Counted from the first letter of the stretch, positions 41,668 to 50,596 are shown. The stretch: DNA of 64,000 nucleotides from Saprospira sp. CCB-QB6 (GCF_028464065.1 NZ_CP116808.1:2819501-2883500); one strand, 5' to 3'. The notes: a model not told the origin generated them from the sequence alone. Translations and numbers: made by a program.

Positions 41668-42837
41668 CTATTGTCTGGCATTTCGCCAGTTGAGCACTTC
41701 GGCATTCCAAGGGCTGCGATGGGTTCCAGAGCGTTGGAGAATCCATTGGCCTTCATAGGCGCTAAAGGTAAAATGAACGGGGTATCGGCCGCTGCCGCTG
41801 CCATAATACCAGTGCAATTCCTTATTGGTTTGCCGAATAAGTTGTGGCGGCCCAAAGATAGTATAAATTATTCCTCTATCCGTTTTCCAGCCTTCTTTAT
41901 AGCTGCTAAAGCTTTTGTTGGCATATTCCATACGGCCATAATAGCTTTTGATTAGGCGTTTTAGCTGTTCTTCTTTTTTGCTTCGGCTTAGCCAAAACTC
42001 ATCTAGGGCCTTTTTGGGCTGCTCGGCATTTTTCATTTTGTCATATTCTATATTTTTGGTGATATAGCGGCTGCCTAAAATAAGGTCTTTGACGCGATTG
42101 ACCTTGGGGAAATCCTCGCCAAAATAGTTGAGATAGATGCCTTGGCTGGCGGTTTCGCTGCTCCGAATCCAATAAAGGCCCTCTTGGCTGAGGCGAAGCT
42201 CTTGGCCTTTTTTGACCCAAAAGCGGTCGCTTGCTTTTTGTTCTTGGCCCAAGAAAAAGTTGCTATTTGGACTATATGGAGGTAGGGCAGGAGCTTGAGA
42301 TTGTGGAAAAAAATCAATGCAAAAAACTTGAACGGAATCGGCAGCGCTGGCCAACTGCAAAACATCTTGGGCCTTGGCATAGCTGCCCAAAAAGGGGCGG
42401 CCATCGCTATGTTCCAAATAAATCTCTTGGGCAACTTGTCGATCTGGGCCATTGAGATAAAAGAGTTGAGTGCCCAGCAACTTTTTTTGGGGCGAGGCAA
42501 TTTGTAGCTTAAGGACCAAGGGCTGGCCTCCAGGTTTAAAATCGCCTAGCACTATGCTTTGGGCTTGCCCAATACTTACCCCCTCAAAGTCAAGGACCTG
42601 ATTATAGAGAACCTGCGAGCTAGAATGATGTGGATAAACCTGTACATCAAGGATATATTCACTTTTGGGGTGTTCCCAACGCAGCTGAAAATGCTGATCT
42701 TTTTGGATACAATCGGCTCGTAGGACCATCTTTTGATCATACTGCTGATATTCTAGTTTGTAGAAGGGACTGTAATGGCTAGGGGCACAAGCTTGCAAGC
42801 CAAAAATCAAGAGAAAAAGAAGAGGGGAGAGGCGCAT
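41668..42837 (-). CDS. GWxTD-domain lipoprotein
   Basis: I start at the ATG at 42837 (389 residues), which begins the lipoprotein signal (MRLSPLLFLLIFGLQAC, Cys17); the frame opens earlier with a TTG. The C-terminal GWxTD domain (about 265-389) has FWLSRSKKEEQLKRLIKSYY, SFSSYKEGWKTDRGIIYTIFGPP (motif G-W-K-T-D) and WYYGSG...FTF. The N-terminal half is beta-rich. GWxTD domains are frequent in Bacteroidota exported proteins; biochemical function is unknown. It ends 25 bases from repeat R13. Confidence 0.88.
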   Translation of the reverse strand: MRLSPLLFLLIFGLQACAPSHYSPFYKLEYQQYDQKMVLRADCIQKDQHFQLRWEHPKSEYILDVQVYPHHSSSQVLYNQVLDFEGVSIGQAQSIVLGDFKPGGQPLVLKLQIASPQKKLLGTQLFYLNGPDRQVAQEIYLEHSDGRPFLGSYAKAQDVLQLASAADSVQVFCIDFFPQSQAPALPPYSPNSNFFLGQEQKASDRFWVKKGQELRLSQEGLYWIRSSETASQGIYLNYFGEDFPKVNRVKDLILGSRYITKNIEYDKMKNAEQPKKALDEFWLSRSKKEEQLKRLIKSYYGRMEYANKSFSSYKEGWKTDRGIIYTIFGPPQLIRQTNKELHWYYGSGSGRYPVHFTFSAYEGQWILQRSGTHRSPWNAEVLNWRNARQ

Positions 42838-42974
42838 ATCGATTACTTTGTTATCTGTCAAAATTAAGAAATATCTCTGTGTTTGCTTCTTCTTTGGCCT
42901 TGTTGCCTAGGCGCTTCAATTGAACTTTTTGGTCTATTTTGGCTTTAGCCCATCGAATAAAAAAAGTAAAACGA

Positions 42975-43448
42975 ATGAAAAAGACCAATGCTATGCGGCT
43001 ATTAGCTGCAGCAAAAATTCCCTACAAAAGTATTTTGTATCAGTACGATAGCGAAAACCTAGATGTGGCCAAAATTGCCGAAGAAAATGGCTTAGTGCTG
43101 GCCCAGATTTACAAAAGTTTGGTTTTAGAGGGCAGTAATAAACAGTTATTGATGGCCTTGGTGCCTGGCGATCGGCAGCTAGACCTCAAACTGCTTAAAA
43201 AAAGTTTGGGCATTAAGCAGCTGGACCTTTTAGCACAAGATAAGCTACAAGCTAAAACAGGTTATATTCGTGGAGGTTGTAGCCCTTTGGGCCTCAAGCA
43301 ACCTATTCCCATTTATATGGACCAAAGAGCGCTAGATTTGCCTCAGTTTGCCATAAACGCAGGAAAAAGAGGCATTTTGCTAGAACTTTCTCCCTTGGCT
43401 CTTCAAGAACTTTTAGCAATAGAAGTGCTCCCGCTTTCTAAAGCTTAA
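42975..43448 (+). CDS. ybaK: YbaK/EbsC-type aminoacyl-tRNA deacylase
   Basis: I start at the ATG at 42975 (157 residues), the usual length of YbaK. The family signatures are YDSENLDVAKIAEENGL, QIYKSLVLEG (the conserved K of the active site), LLMALVPGDRQLDLKLLKKSLG and GGCSPLGLKQPIPIYMDQRAL, which covers the GxxSP motif. YbaK hydrolyses mischarged Cys-tRNA(Pro) in the cytosol. It is divergent from the GWxTD gene and convergent with tatC. Confidence 0.93.
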   Translation: MKKTNAMRLLAAAKIPYKSILYQYDSENLDVAKIAEENGLVLAQIYKSLVLEGSNKQLLMALVPGDRQLDLKLLKKSLGIKQLDLLAQDKLQAKTGYIRGGCSPLGLKQPIPIYMDQRALDLPQFAINAGKRGILLELSPLALQELLAIEVLPLSKA

Positions 43449-43456
43449 CGGCATAG

Positions 43457-43493
43457 AAAAAGGGCGATCGGAAATTTCCGATCGCCCTTTTTT
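43457..43493. terminator. Bidirectional terminator between ybaK and tatC
   Basis: AAAGGGCGATCGG pairs with CCGATCGCCCTTT across AAATTT with A and T runs on either side. Confidence 0.9.
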
Positions 43494-43495
43494 GC

Positions 43496-44377
43496 TTATG
43501 CTTGATCTTCAAGCATACCCAATTCATCCTTTCGTATTTTCTCTTGTTTTTTCGCAATGTTAATGCTTAGTTCATAGAGAATATAGACGGGAATAGAAAC
43601 TATAATTTGCGTCATCACATCGGGAGGGGTAATCATAGCCGAAAGCAAGAGAATCCCCACAATCGAGTGCCGACGATATTGCCGCATACCCGCTGAGGTA
43701 ACAATACCCATACGAGCCAAATAATACACAATAATAGGCAGCTCGAAAATAAGGCCTGCAGGCAAAGTGAACATAATCATGTAGTTCACAAAAGATTTGG
43801 CCTTAATAATACTTTGGCCCTCATTGACCATAGGCAGCTGATAGCCCACCAAAAAGTTAATCGCAAAAGGCGATAAAATGAAGTAACCAAAAGCTACACC
43901 GAGCAAAAAGAGTAGGCTACCCATACCCACTACGCCGCGAGTGGCGCTTACTTCGGTCGTATAAAGTCCTGGACGAACAAATTTCCAGAACTCATAAAGT
44001 ACATAGGGAAAAGAGACAATCAATCCCCCAATTAAACAAACTTTGATGTGCAGCAAAAAAGCCTCGCCCATATCAAAGGTTTGCAGCTCTGGATTGACGG
44101 GGGTGTAGCAAAGTGCTTTGGTACCTAGTTGTTCCGATATGCCACAAAATAGCTTGTAGGTAATAAAATCAGGATCTAGTGGTCCAAAAATCACATATTT
44201 AAAGACCAGCTCCGTGGCAAAAAACATGACGATTGCTGCAGCAATGACCCCAATAACAGCACGGATTAAGTGCATACGGAGCTCATCGAGATGCTCGACA
44301 AAACTCATTTCGGCCCCTTCGCCATCTTGTTCTTGTTGGCGCTGGGCCCGTCGTTTGATGAAGGAAAGTAAGGCCAT
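43496..44377 (-). CDS. tatC: Twin-arginine translocase subunit TatC
   Basis: The 293-residue product has the six TatC helices and the conserved N-terminal SFVEHLDELRMHLIRA (about 25-40), the cytoplasmic site for the RR signal peptide. FPYVLYEFWKFVRPGL (about 124-140) and a membrane segment with Glu (FELPIIVYYLARMG) follow. TatC forms the receptor of the Tat system for folded, often cofactor-containing proteins. TatA/B genes are not nearby. A long periplasmic insert around residues 63-95 (with CGISEQLGTKALCY) is typical of Bacteroidota. Confidence 0.95.
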   Translation of the reverse strand: MALLSFIKRRAQRQQEQDGEGAEMSFVEHLDELRMHLIRAVIGVIAAAIVMFFATELVFKYVIFGPLDPDFITYKLFCGISEQLGTKALCYTPVNPELQTFDMGEAFLLHIKVCLIGGLIVSFPYVLYEFWKFVRPGLYTTEVSATRGVVGMGSLLFLLGVAFGYFILSPFAINFLVGYQLPMVNEGQSIIKAKSFVNYMIMFTLPAGLIFELPIIVYYLARMGIVTSAGMRQYRRHSIVGILLLSAMITPPDVMTQIIVSIPVYILYELSINIAKKQEKIRKDELGMLEDQA

Positions 44378-44414
44378 GAATTAGTGGTTAGATAGGGCGA
44401 CTAGCGCCCTCAAA

Positions 44415-44450
44415 GAAAAAAGAGTCCCAAGGGAATAGACTCCCTTGGGC
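44415..44450 (-). terminator. Rho-independent terminator downstream of the acidic-tail protein gene
   Basis: On the minus strand CCCAAGGGA pairs with TCCCTTGGG and a T run follows. It separates this gene from tatC. Confidence 0.78.
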
Positions 44451-44459
44451 ATAAAAAGT

Positions 44460-44897
44460 TTAGGCTTCTTCTGTATTTTCTTCAGTGGCTTCCTCTTCTT
44501 CATCATCATCGGCGCCAGGACGAAACTCAACTTCTTCCCCTTTTAGGGTCGCTTTGAGGTAGTCGTTTAGCTCGCGGATTTCTTCGCGGTTGTATTTGTT
44601 GCCAGGGTTGGTCAAAAGGTCTAGATAGTACTCTAAGCTAGAAATATCATTCTCTTCTTCCCAAGGCGCTAGGCTGAATGTCCAATCCTGAGATTCGGCA
44701 TATTCATAAACAAGACGAACAGATTTTACCAAAGTAGGCTGCTCTAGCTCAATGTACATTTGACGGAGCGCCTTCATTTTATCTACCATTGGCTCGCTAA
44801 AACCATTTTGGTCCAGATACATTTGACGAATCTCTTCAATAGGCTTTTGAATAGCCGCCTCTCTTAGGCGGGGATCATCCATGTTGTTTCTACGCAT
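44460..44897 (-). CDS. Hypothetical cytosolic protein with acidic tail
   Basis: The 145-residue product is helical, without signal or membrane segment, and ends in a strongly acidic tail (about 125-145, with runs of D and E). Two Trp residues lie in WTFSLAPWEEENDISSLEYYL. It is probably a conserved Bacteroidota gene of unknown function. It sits 60 bases downstream of the OmpA gene on the same strand and ends with its own terminator. Confidence 0.68.
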   Translation of the reverse strand: MRRNNMDDPRLREAAIQKPIEEIRQMYLDQNGFSEPMVDKMKALRQMYIELEQPTLVKSVRLVYEYAESQDWTFSLAPWEEENDISSLEYYLDLLTNPGNKYNREEIRELNDYLKATLKGEEVEFRPGADDDEEEEATEENTEEA

Positions 44898-44957
44898 GAT
44901 GTAAACTTCTTTCTAAAGATTGGAATAATTTCAAGCCACAAACTTACAAAAAATAGC

Positions 44958-46115
44958 CTACTTTTTCAGCAGCTTAATTTGAATGCGCTCATTTTTCGCC
45001 CGACCCGCCGAGCTATCATTTAAGGCGATGGGCCTGGCTTGACCATAACCCCGATATTTTAAGCGACTACGGTGCACGCCAGAGGCTACCAAATAATCAT
45101 ATACGGCCTTGGCCCTCTTCTTCGATAAGAAGTGATTTTCTCTGGGATCCCCTTTATTACTGGTATGTCCAGAGATTTCAATCTCATAAGTAGGGTTCAT
45201 CTCTAAGATCTTGGCCAAATTGTCTAGCTCTTCTTTGGCCCCCTCCAAAAATAATGCATTGCCTTCCTCAAATTGAACATGCTCCAAAATGTCTACCTGA
45301 TTGAGCTGGTATTCTTTGCGGTTCAAACGAACATCTAAGACAATTTTTTCTCTCCGCTGCGTATTGAGCATCTCAAAACTTCCACAATTGCAATTGAAGT
45401 TGGTCTTCTGACTGGTCAAACAGACATCATCAATAAAGTAGTAGGCAAAATCTACATGCGGATTGCGAAAAGAATCGACTTCTATCGCTCCTGTCACTTT
45501 GGTCGAACGATCGTCCTGAAAATTCCCCAAAATGAGAAAGTTTTCGCCCCCCTCAGCTACATAATCGCCCTGCACTTCTACCCACTGCCGCTGGTCCAAA
45601 GGCGAACGGTCCTGATTGAATAAATAAGTGAATTTTACATTCTGCAAAACGGCCTCATCATCTTGCTCCATCGGAAAACGACTGGCCCCAGCCCCAAAAG
45701 CACCCAAAGCCCGATTAGAGGCCTCGGCCAAATAAACCTGTGCCTTGATGCAATAGGTCTCACCCCGCTTGAGCGGATGCTTGAGCTTGACCTGCACATA
45801 CTCTCGATAATCTCTTTTACTATATCGGCTGGTAAAGGCATAAACGCCCGCATAACCTCGGCCCGTTTTGGCCTTGGTTCGGCCCATTTTATTGCGGGGA
45901 ACAGAAACATTGGTCGCCTCCGAGCGCTCGTGATAATAGTCGGCCCCGGCCAAATTGGCCCCACCCCAATAAGTAGATAAACTGATCTGCCCCAAATCTT
46001 TAGGATACTGTTGTCGGTACTGCTCAAAACTGGGATTGCGTACCACATTTTGCAAAACCTGCGCCTGCAAACTGCCCAAAAGAAGTAAAAACAAGAGCGT
46101 AAAATTGTATTTCAT
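44958..46115 (-). CDS. OmpA-family outer-membrane protein
   Basis: The 385-residue product has a signal peptide (1-18, ending LQAQ). The middle (20-245) is a beta-sandwich-like domain starting VLQNVVRNPSFEQYRQ with cysteines in FNCNCGSF. The last 105 residues are an OmpA/MotB peptidoglycan-binding domain with YEIEISGHTSNKGDPRENHFLSKKRA and KYRGYGQARP. It should tie the outer membrane to peptidoglycan. A TATCTTTG -7-like site lies at 46139-46146. Confidence 0.92.
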   Translation of the reverse strand: MKYNFTLLFLLLLGSLQAQVLQNVVRNPSFEQYRQQYPKDLGQISLSTYWGGANLAGADYYHERSEATNVSVPRNKMGRTKAKTGRGYAGVYAFTSRYSKRDYREYVQVKLKHPLKRGETYCIKAQVYLAEASNRALGAFGAGASRFPMEQDDEAVLQNVKFTYLFNQDRSPLDQRQWVEVQGDYVAEGGENFLILGNFQDDRSTKVTGAIEVDSFRNPHVDFAYYFIDDVCLTSQKTNFNCNCGSFEMLNTQRREKIVLDVRLNRKEYQLNQVDILEHVQFEEGNALFLEGAKEELDNLAKILEMNPTYEIEISGHTSNKGDPRENHFLSKKRAKAVYDYLVASGVHRSRLKYRGYGQARPIALNDSSAGRAKNERIQIKLLKK

Positions 46116-46138
46116 CTGATTTCCTGCATTTTATCCCT

Positions 46139-46146
46139 CAAAGATA
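46139..46146 (-). promoter_or_regulatory. Candidate -7 element of the OmpA gene
   Basis: TATCTTTG on the minus strand lies 24 bases before the ATG; no TTTG is found 19-21 bases further upstream. Confidence 0.4.
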
Positions 46147-46187
46147 CAGAAGATGCTGGATATGCCACCGAAGTTGTTAGATATTTT

Positions 46188-46387
46188 GGGGCTGCCCCTT
46201 CCGCTGGGTTGAAACCCAGCGCAAAGCGGTATCGCTTTGCGAAGCGATACAAAATGAGGGTTGAAACCCTCATGAATTATCGGGCGGGTCGGGCTGTTCC
46301 GGGCTCGCTATTCGCTCGGCCCTTCGCAAAAAATGCTGCGCATTTTTGCTCGGTCTGGCCTACGGCCACCCTCTCCATCCCTCAGCC
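46188..46387 (+). repeat. GC-rich modular repeat, subtype A with nested palindromes (copy R14)
   Basis: The first block GGGGCTGCCCC is followed by an insert of about 80 bases with GCTGGGTTGAAACCCAGC (46203-46220) and ATGAGGGTTGAAACCCTCAT (46254-46273). Then come CGGGCGGGTCGGGCTGTTCC, the CTCGCTATTCGCTCGGCCC block, GGTCTGGCC and TCCATCCCTCAGCC. The insert is the same as in R1 and in the same place. It is followed by a CTGCGGG-type palindrome. Confidence 0.88.
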
Positions 46388-46460
46388 GATACCTGCGGGT
46401 TTTCTCCCGCAGCTAAGCAATATCGCTAGGCGATAATAGTAGTTTGGAGGACCAATTTAT

Positions 46461-46591
46461 GGCCCAGCGCTGCGCAGCCGTGGCGCGCAGCGCCAGACCA
46501 AAGCCCGCAGGGCTGCAGGGCCGAGCAGACCTGCGAGCGGCGCAGCATAGCGGCGGCCGCCCTAGCCAAAGGCTAGCCGGCCGCGGGCCCC
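46461..46591 (-). repeat. GC-rich modular repeat, subtype C (copy R15)
   Basis: On the minus strand it runs GGGGCCCGCGGCCGGCTAGCC, GGCCGCCGCTATGC, CTCGCAGGTCTGCTCGGCCC, GGTCTGG and CGCAGCGCTGGGCC. It touches the metalloprotease gene's 3' end. Confidence 0.83.
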
Positions 46592-46600
46592 AAAAAAAAA

Positions 46601-47317
46601 CTAAAATCGCTGAACAAGATGGTAGAGCGGAAAAAGCGTGAGCAACAATAAACCCTCTAAAATAGGGCGAATAAAAGCCAGCAAAAAAGCAAAGAGAAGT
46701 CCCAACAGAAAAGCCCAAAAAGGTGGCCGCAGCGGCATGGGCTGCCGAAAAGGAGGCAGGGCGTCTAGCTCGGGATAATGGGCCAAAAAACGGGCCTCAT
46801 AGGCATAGGGCAATACTTCTAAAGGATGCTCTCGATAGGCCTCCGCAGCCGAATCCCGCCAAGATTTACGAGGCCATAAAGCAAAAAAACGAGCAATAAA
46901 ATGACCAAAATAATAGCCCATAAAGGGCCGAAAAAAACCAAAGCCCCAATGCTTGCGGGCCAATAATTTGTATTGCTGCGCATGACAAAGTTCATGCACA
47001 ATAGTGGCCAAATCTCTTAGGCCCAAAGGGGCCGTCGACTTATCGATATAGAGACAAATTTTGTGGCGACTAAAACTATGGGGCAAGGCGACCCCCACGG
47101 CAAAACTGCCCAACATAAACCAAGGCAGCTGCTCGTATAATTGTATTTTGGATTGGGCCAGTTCTGGAAATAGTTTTTTGAGCAAGGCTTCTTCAGCTTG
47201 CGTTAAACGAAGTGGCCTTGGAAAAACCCCTTCATACAACAAAATAATCCAGCTACGCAAGAGGACGGTGGTTAGGGTGCATGACCACCTGCTCAAAGGT
47301 GTTGACTTGCTGCTCAT
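46601..47317 (-). CDS. Membrane-associated HExxH protein, start uncertain
   Basis: The frame encodes 238 residues from the ATG at 47317; this start lies 65 bases inside the K+ channel gene. A TTG pair at 47242 just past the channel stop is an alternative and would still keep the whole core. The zinc motif HELCH (His108, Glu109, His112 in TIVHELCHAQQYK) is followed by helices FFRPFMGYYFGHFIARFF and, at about 200-232, FWAFLLGLLFAFLLAFIRPILEGLLLL. It looks like a membrane-bound metalloprotease or DUF4157-like protein; a third ligand may be Glu in SAAEAYREH. Confidence 0.7.
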   Translation of the reverse strand: MSSKSTPLSRWSCTLTTVLLRSWIILLYEGVFPRPLRLTQAEEALLKKLFPELAQSKIQLYEQLPWFMLGSFAVGVALPHSFSRHKICLYIDKSTAPLGLRDLATIVHELCHAQQYKLLARKHWGFGFFRPFMGYYFGHFIARFFALWPRKSWRDSAAEAYREHPLEVLPYAYEARFLAHYPELDALPPFRQPMPLRPPFWAFLLGLLFAFLLAFIRPILEGLLLLTLFPLYHLVQRF

Positions 47318-48356
47318 CGCCCAAAATGACCAGACTCATTCCCTTGACAATGGCCGTTTCTGGTCCAGGGTTGATGATGTATTTGCCATTGGCCAAACGA
47401 GCCCCAATGATATTGACCCCCGTTTGTGAGCGCAGATTGAGGTCCCGAATCTGCTTGTCTTTAAACTCTGGCCGCAAATCTTTATAATCCACCTCCTTAA
47501 AGCTCATGGAGACATCATTGCCCAAATTGGACAAAAGATTGAGAAACTCCACCATTCGAGGTTGATAGATGAGGGTAGCCATATAAAAGCCCCCAATCAC
47601 CTCTGATAAGACGGCATAATCGGCCCCCGCCCGCAAGAGCTTGCGCTCTACAGCATGGTTGGAAGCGCGAGCAATTACACGGACCAATTTATTCAGCTCT
47701 CGGGCCGTCAAAACAGTATAGACATTCAAGGCATCATCGCCAAAAGTGACCACAATAGACATGGCATGCTCAATGCCTGCATCCAAGAGGGTTTGGTCCA
47801 TAGCCGCATCCCCCTCAATAAAGGCATAACCGCCCTTGCGCAACTCCTCTACCTTCTCTTCGTCACTCTCAATAATGACATAGGGCAGTTTGTTTTTGGT
47901 CAATTCTTGAGAAATCTCCCGACCATGTCGCCCAAATCCACAAATAATGGTGTGGTTATGCAAGGATTGTATTTTCTGATACATGCGATAGTCTTTCATG
48001 AATTTTCGCAAATCTCCCTCAATAATAAAAGAGGAAAGGACCGAAATGGCATAAGCAAAAATTCCAATATTGAAAATAATAATGAAAGAGGTGAACAAGC
48101 GCCCATTAAAAGAAAGCGGCTGAATTTCGCCATAACCCACCGTAGACAAGGTGATGATGGTCATGTAAAACGCATCCGAAAGGCTATAGTTATCAATAAA
48201 CATAAACCCAACGACTCCAATGAGTACAGTCAAAATGAGCAAGCCCGCCGCCAAAGCAATATTGCGCAGGTATTTGCTCACTCGCTGATAGTGCTGCTGC
48301 GAGGTAGAGCGGGTTTTATTCTTATTTCTTCTAACCTTAAATTTATTGGTGAGCAT
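47253..48356 (-). CDS. Two-helix K+ channel with RCK (TrkA-N) domain
   Basis: The 367-residue product has two membrane helices (about 33-53 and 88-112) around a pore loop with the selectivity filter TVGYGE at 72-77. The cytoplasmic RCK domain begins HTIICGFGRHGREI, GFGRHG at 140-145, with VIIESDEE closing the nucleotide site; a TrkA-C-like region follows. It should be a ligand-gated K+ channel of the MthK type in the cytoplasmic membrane. It overlaps the HExxH gene frame. Confidence 0.94.
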   Translation of the reverse strand: MLTNKFKVRRNKNKTRSTSQQHYQRVSKYLRNIALAAGLLILTVLIGVVGFMFIDNYSLSDAFYMTIITLSTVGYGEIQPLSFNGRLFTSFIIIFNIGIFAYAISVLSSFIIEGDLRKFMKDYRMYQKIQSLHNHTIICGFGRHGREISQELTKNKLPYVIIESDEEKVEELRKGGYAFIEGDAAMDQTLLDAGIEHAMSIVVTFGDDALNVYTVLTARELNKLVRVIARASNHAVERKLLRAGADYAVLSEVIGGFYMATLIYQPRMVEFLNLLSNLGNDVSMSFKEVDYKDLRPEFKDKQIRDLNLRSQTGVNIIGARLANGKYIINPGPETAIVKGMSLVILGDEQQVNTFEQVVMHPNHRPLA

Positions 48357-48364
48357 GGCAAAGG

Positions 48365-48394
48365 GAAAAAGAGGCAGCGGGCTTGCCCGCTGCC
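48365..48394 (-). terminator. Terminator after the 3-hydroxyacyl-CoA dehydrogenase gene
   Basis: GGCAGCGGGC pairs with GCCCGCTGCC with hardly any loop; minus-strand TCTTTTTCC follows. It lies only nine bases upstream of the K+ channel start, so the channel promoter must overlap or precede it. Confidence 0.7.
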
Positions 48395-48406
48395 TAAACG
48401 AACAGT

Positions 48407-49297
48407 CTATTTCTTAAAGAAGGGGGCCACTTCTTTGTCTTTGCTGCCAGGGGTGTAGCGGTAAAATCCTTCGCCTGATTTGGCGCCAAGTTTACCTGCA
48501 GTCACCATATTGACTAGCAAGGGACAAGGAGCATATTTGTCTTGCCCAAATCCATCATATAATACGTTGAGAATCGACAAACAGACATCTAAACCAATGA
48601 AATCCGCCAATTGCAAGGGCCCCATCGGATGGGCCATACCCAATTTCATGACGGTATCAATTTCTTCTACGCCAGCTACCGACTCATAAAGGCTATAAAT
48701 GGCTTCGTTAATCATGGGCATCAAGATGCGGTTGGCAATAAAGCCTGGGTAGTCATTGACCTCTACAGGAACCTTCTTGAGGTTTTTAGAGAGCTCCATG
48801 ATGGTATTTAGGGTCTCATCAGAAGTGGCATATCCTCGAATAACCTCTACCAATTTCATGACGGGTACAGGGTTCATGAAGTGCATGCCAATCACCAATT
48901 CGGGACGGCTCGTGACGGCCGCAATTTTGGTGATAGAAATAGAAGAAGTATTGGTGGCCAAGATACAGCCCTCAGGCGCAACCTCATCCATCTGCTTGAA
49001 AATCTTGAGCTTGAGGTCTACGTTTTCGGTAGCGGCCTCTACAATTAAGTCAGCATTAGCTGCGGCTTTATCTAGGGCTGTGCCAGGCGTAATATTCGCC
49101 AAAGTAGCAGCATGTCCAGCCTCATCAATTTTCTCTTTGCGTAGCATGCGGTCCAAGTTCTTTTCAATGGTCGCCATCGCCTTGCTGAGCGCCTGCTCAG
49201 ACACATCTACCAATTGGACCTGATAGCCTTGCATGGCAAAAACGTGGGCAATCCCATTTCCCATGGTTCCCGCACCTATCACAACAACATTTTTCAT
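48407..49297 (-). CDS. 3-hydroxybutyryl-CoA dehydrogenase
   Basis: The 296-residue product is a normal-length member. It has the NAD-binding VIGAGTMGNGIAHVFAMQGY (GxGxxG 7-12) and the catalytic region NTSSISITKIAAVT, GMHFMNPVPVMKLVEVI (His near 139) and NDYPGFIANRILMPMINEA (Asn near 189). It oxidises 3-hydroxyacyl-CoA or makes 3-hydroxybutyryl-CoA with NAD(P). It lies 45 bases downstream of the aminopeptidase gene on the same strand. Confidence 0.95.
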   Translation of the reverse strand: MKNVVVIGAGTMGNGIAHVFAMQGYQVQLVDVSEQALSKAMATIEKNLDRMLRKEKIDEAGHAATLANITPGTALDKAAANADLIVEAATENVDLKLKIFKQMDEVAPEGCILATNTSSISITKIAAVTSRPELVIGMHFMNPVPVMKLVEVIRGYATSDETLNTIMELSKNLKKVPVEVNDYPGFIANRILMPMINEAIYSLYESVAGVEEIDTVMKLGMAHPMGPLQLADFIGLDVCLSILNVLYDGFGQDKYAPCPLLVNMVTAGKLGAKSGEGFYRYTPGSKDKEVAPFFKK

Positions 49298-49342
49298 CTG
49301 AATACTTTATTTAGTTCTGTTAAACTGATTTCTTTGATGCCC

Positions 49343-50440
49343 CTAGCCTAATAAAAAATGGCCAGATTCATAAATCTTTTCGCCATCGGCCCAGATTTCC
49401 CCGCCGTTTTTCATCTCGGCAATCATATCCCAGTGAATGGCCGATTGGTTTTTGCCGCCACATTGCATATAGGTTTGTCCCACTGCCATGTGCACGGTAC
49501 CCCCAATCTTTTCATCAAAAAGGATGTTTTTAACGGGGCGCTGAATATCTCGGTTGGTCCCAATAGCTGCCTCACCAAAGCGACGAGCACCAGGAATTTC
49601 AAAGATTTGATCCAATAGTTTTTGTCCTTTCTTGGCTTCCCAACGCTGAATTTCTCCAGCCTGTACCCAAAGCGTAATGCCTTCTACTTCTTGCCCCTGA
49701 TAGATAGAGGGATAGGCAAAATGAATCTGCCCTTCTACAGAATCTTCGACTGGAGCAGTATAGACTTCTCCAGAAGGCATATTGGTTTTTCCATCGGAAT
49801 TGATCCATTTACGGCCAGCAGTACTAAACTGAATGTCGATGCCCTCGCCCTTATAATGGATTTGGCTACAAGCATTCAGATGGTCCACAATACCTTGCTG
49901 GTCTCTGCTCAAGGCTTCCCAAGCCGCCTGCGGATCTTCTGCATCCAAGCGACAGGCGGTATAGATAAAGTCGCTATACTCATCTAAACTCAAGCCTGCA
50001 TTTTGTGCATGGGCCATAGTTGGATACTCACACAGGCTGCGCTTTAAGCGTAGGTCGGCCGTTCGCTCGCTATATAGTTTGCGATAGGGTGTATGGGCCA
50101 AGGCCCGCAACTTTTGCTTATCTCCATTGGGGTTATAACAGAGTTGCCCATAGAAAGGTGCTCGGATGTATAAATAGCACTCAAACTCTTGCATGGCCTG
50201 CGCATAAATAGGATCAATGGCTTCTAATTGGGCCCCTTCTCCATATTGGTTCAATAAGCGGCCCTGCTCTCTAAAACTAAGGCTAACATAGGGAATGCCC
50301 CCTGCTTTGAGGACCTCCGCATAGACCTCCCGCACTAAATCTTCGGCTAGGGTGGTGGAGGCAATATATACCCGCTCGCCGGGCTGCACGCTCAAAGAGT
50401 AACCAACTAAGAGCTTTGCATATTTTTTTAGGTAGTTCAT
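49343..50440 (-). CDS. M29-family aminopeptidase
   Basis: The 365-residue product matches the thermophilic aminopeptidase family. Metal ligands are recognisable: Glu in NMPSGEVYTAPVEDSVEG, Glu in FGEAAIGTN, Tyr in GQTYMQCGG, His in GGTVHMAVG, and His-Trp-Asp in QSAIHWDMI. The enzyme removes N-terminal residues from peptides in the cytosol with two metal ions. It heads a probable two-gene unit with the hydroxyacyl-CoA dehydrogenase; the metabolic link is not clear. Confidence 0.94.
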   Translation of the reverse strand: MNYLKKYAKLLVGYSLSVQPGERVYIASTTLAEDLVREVYAEVLKAGGIPYVSLSFREQGRLLNQYGEGAQLEAIDPIYAQAMQEFECYLYIRAPFYGQLCYNPNGDKQKLRALAHTPYRKLYSERTADLRLKRSLCEYPTMAHAQNAGLSLDEYSDFIYTACRLDAEDPQAAWEALSRDQQGIVDHLNACSQIHYKGEGIDIQFSTAGRKWINSDGKTNMPSGEVYTAPVEDSVEGQIHFAYPSIYQGQEVEGITLWVQAGEIQRWEAKKGQKLLDQIFEIPGARRFGEAAIGTNRDIQRPVKNILFDEKIGGTVHMAVGQTYMQCGGKNQSAIHWDMIAEMKNGGEIWADGEKIYESGHFLLG

Positions 50441-50545
50441 AGCTTTGTTTTGACTTTGACCAAAGTTAATTTTTTTTGTGCAAAATACACGCTTTTTTTG
50501 GGGCCTGCGCTCTTGGGCGGCTTGGTCGAACTGCGCCCAAAAGCA

Positions 50546-50579
50546 AAAGGGAGCAACAGCCTAAGCTGTCGCTCCCTTT
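50546..50579 (-). terminator. Terminator downstream of the SDR gene
   Basis: AAAGGGAGC-A-ACAGC pairs with GCTGT-C-GCTCCCTTT across four bases. Confidence 0.8.
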
Positions 50580-50596
50580 GTTGTTCTGCCTAGAAT

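Noticed and set aside
47655-48458. 267-residue reading frame on the plus strand
   Set aside because: It is antisense to the K+ channel and dehydrogenase genes, which have full family motifs; its own product shows none.
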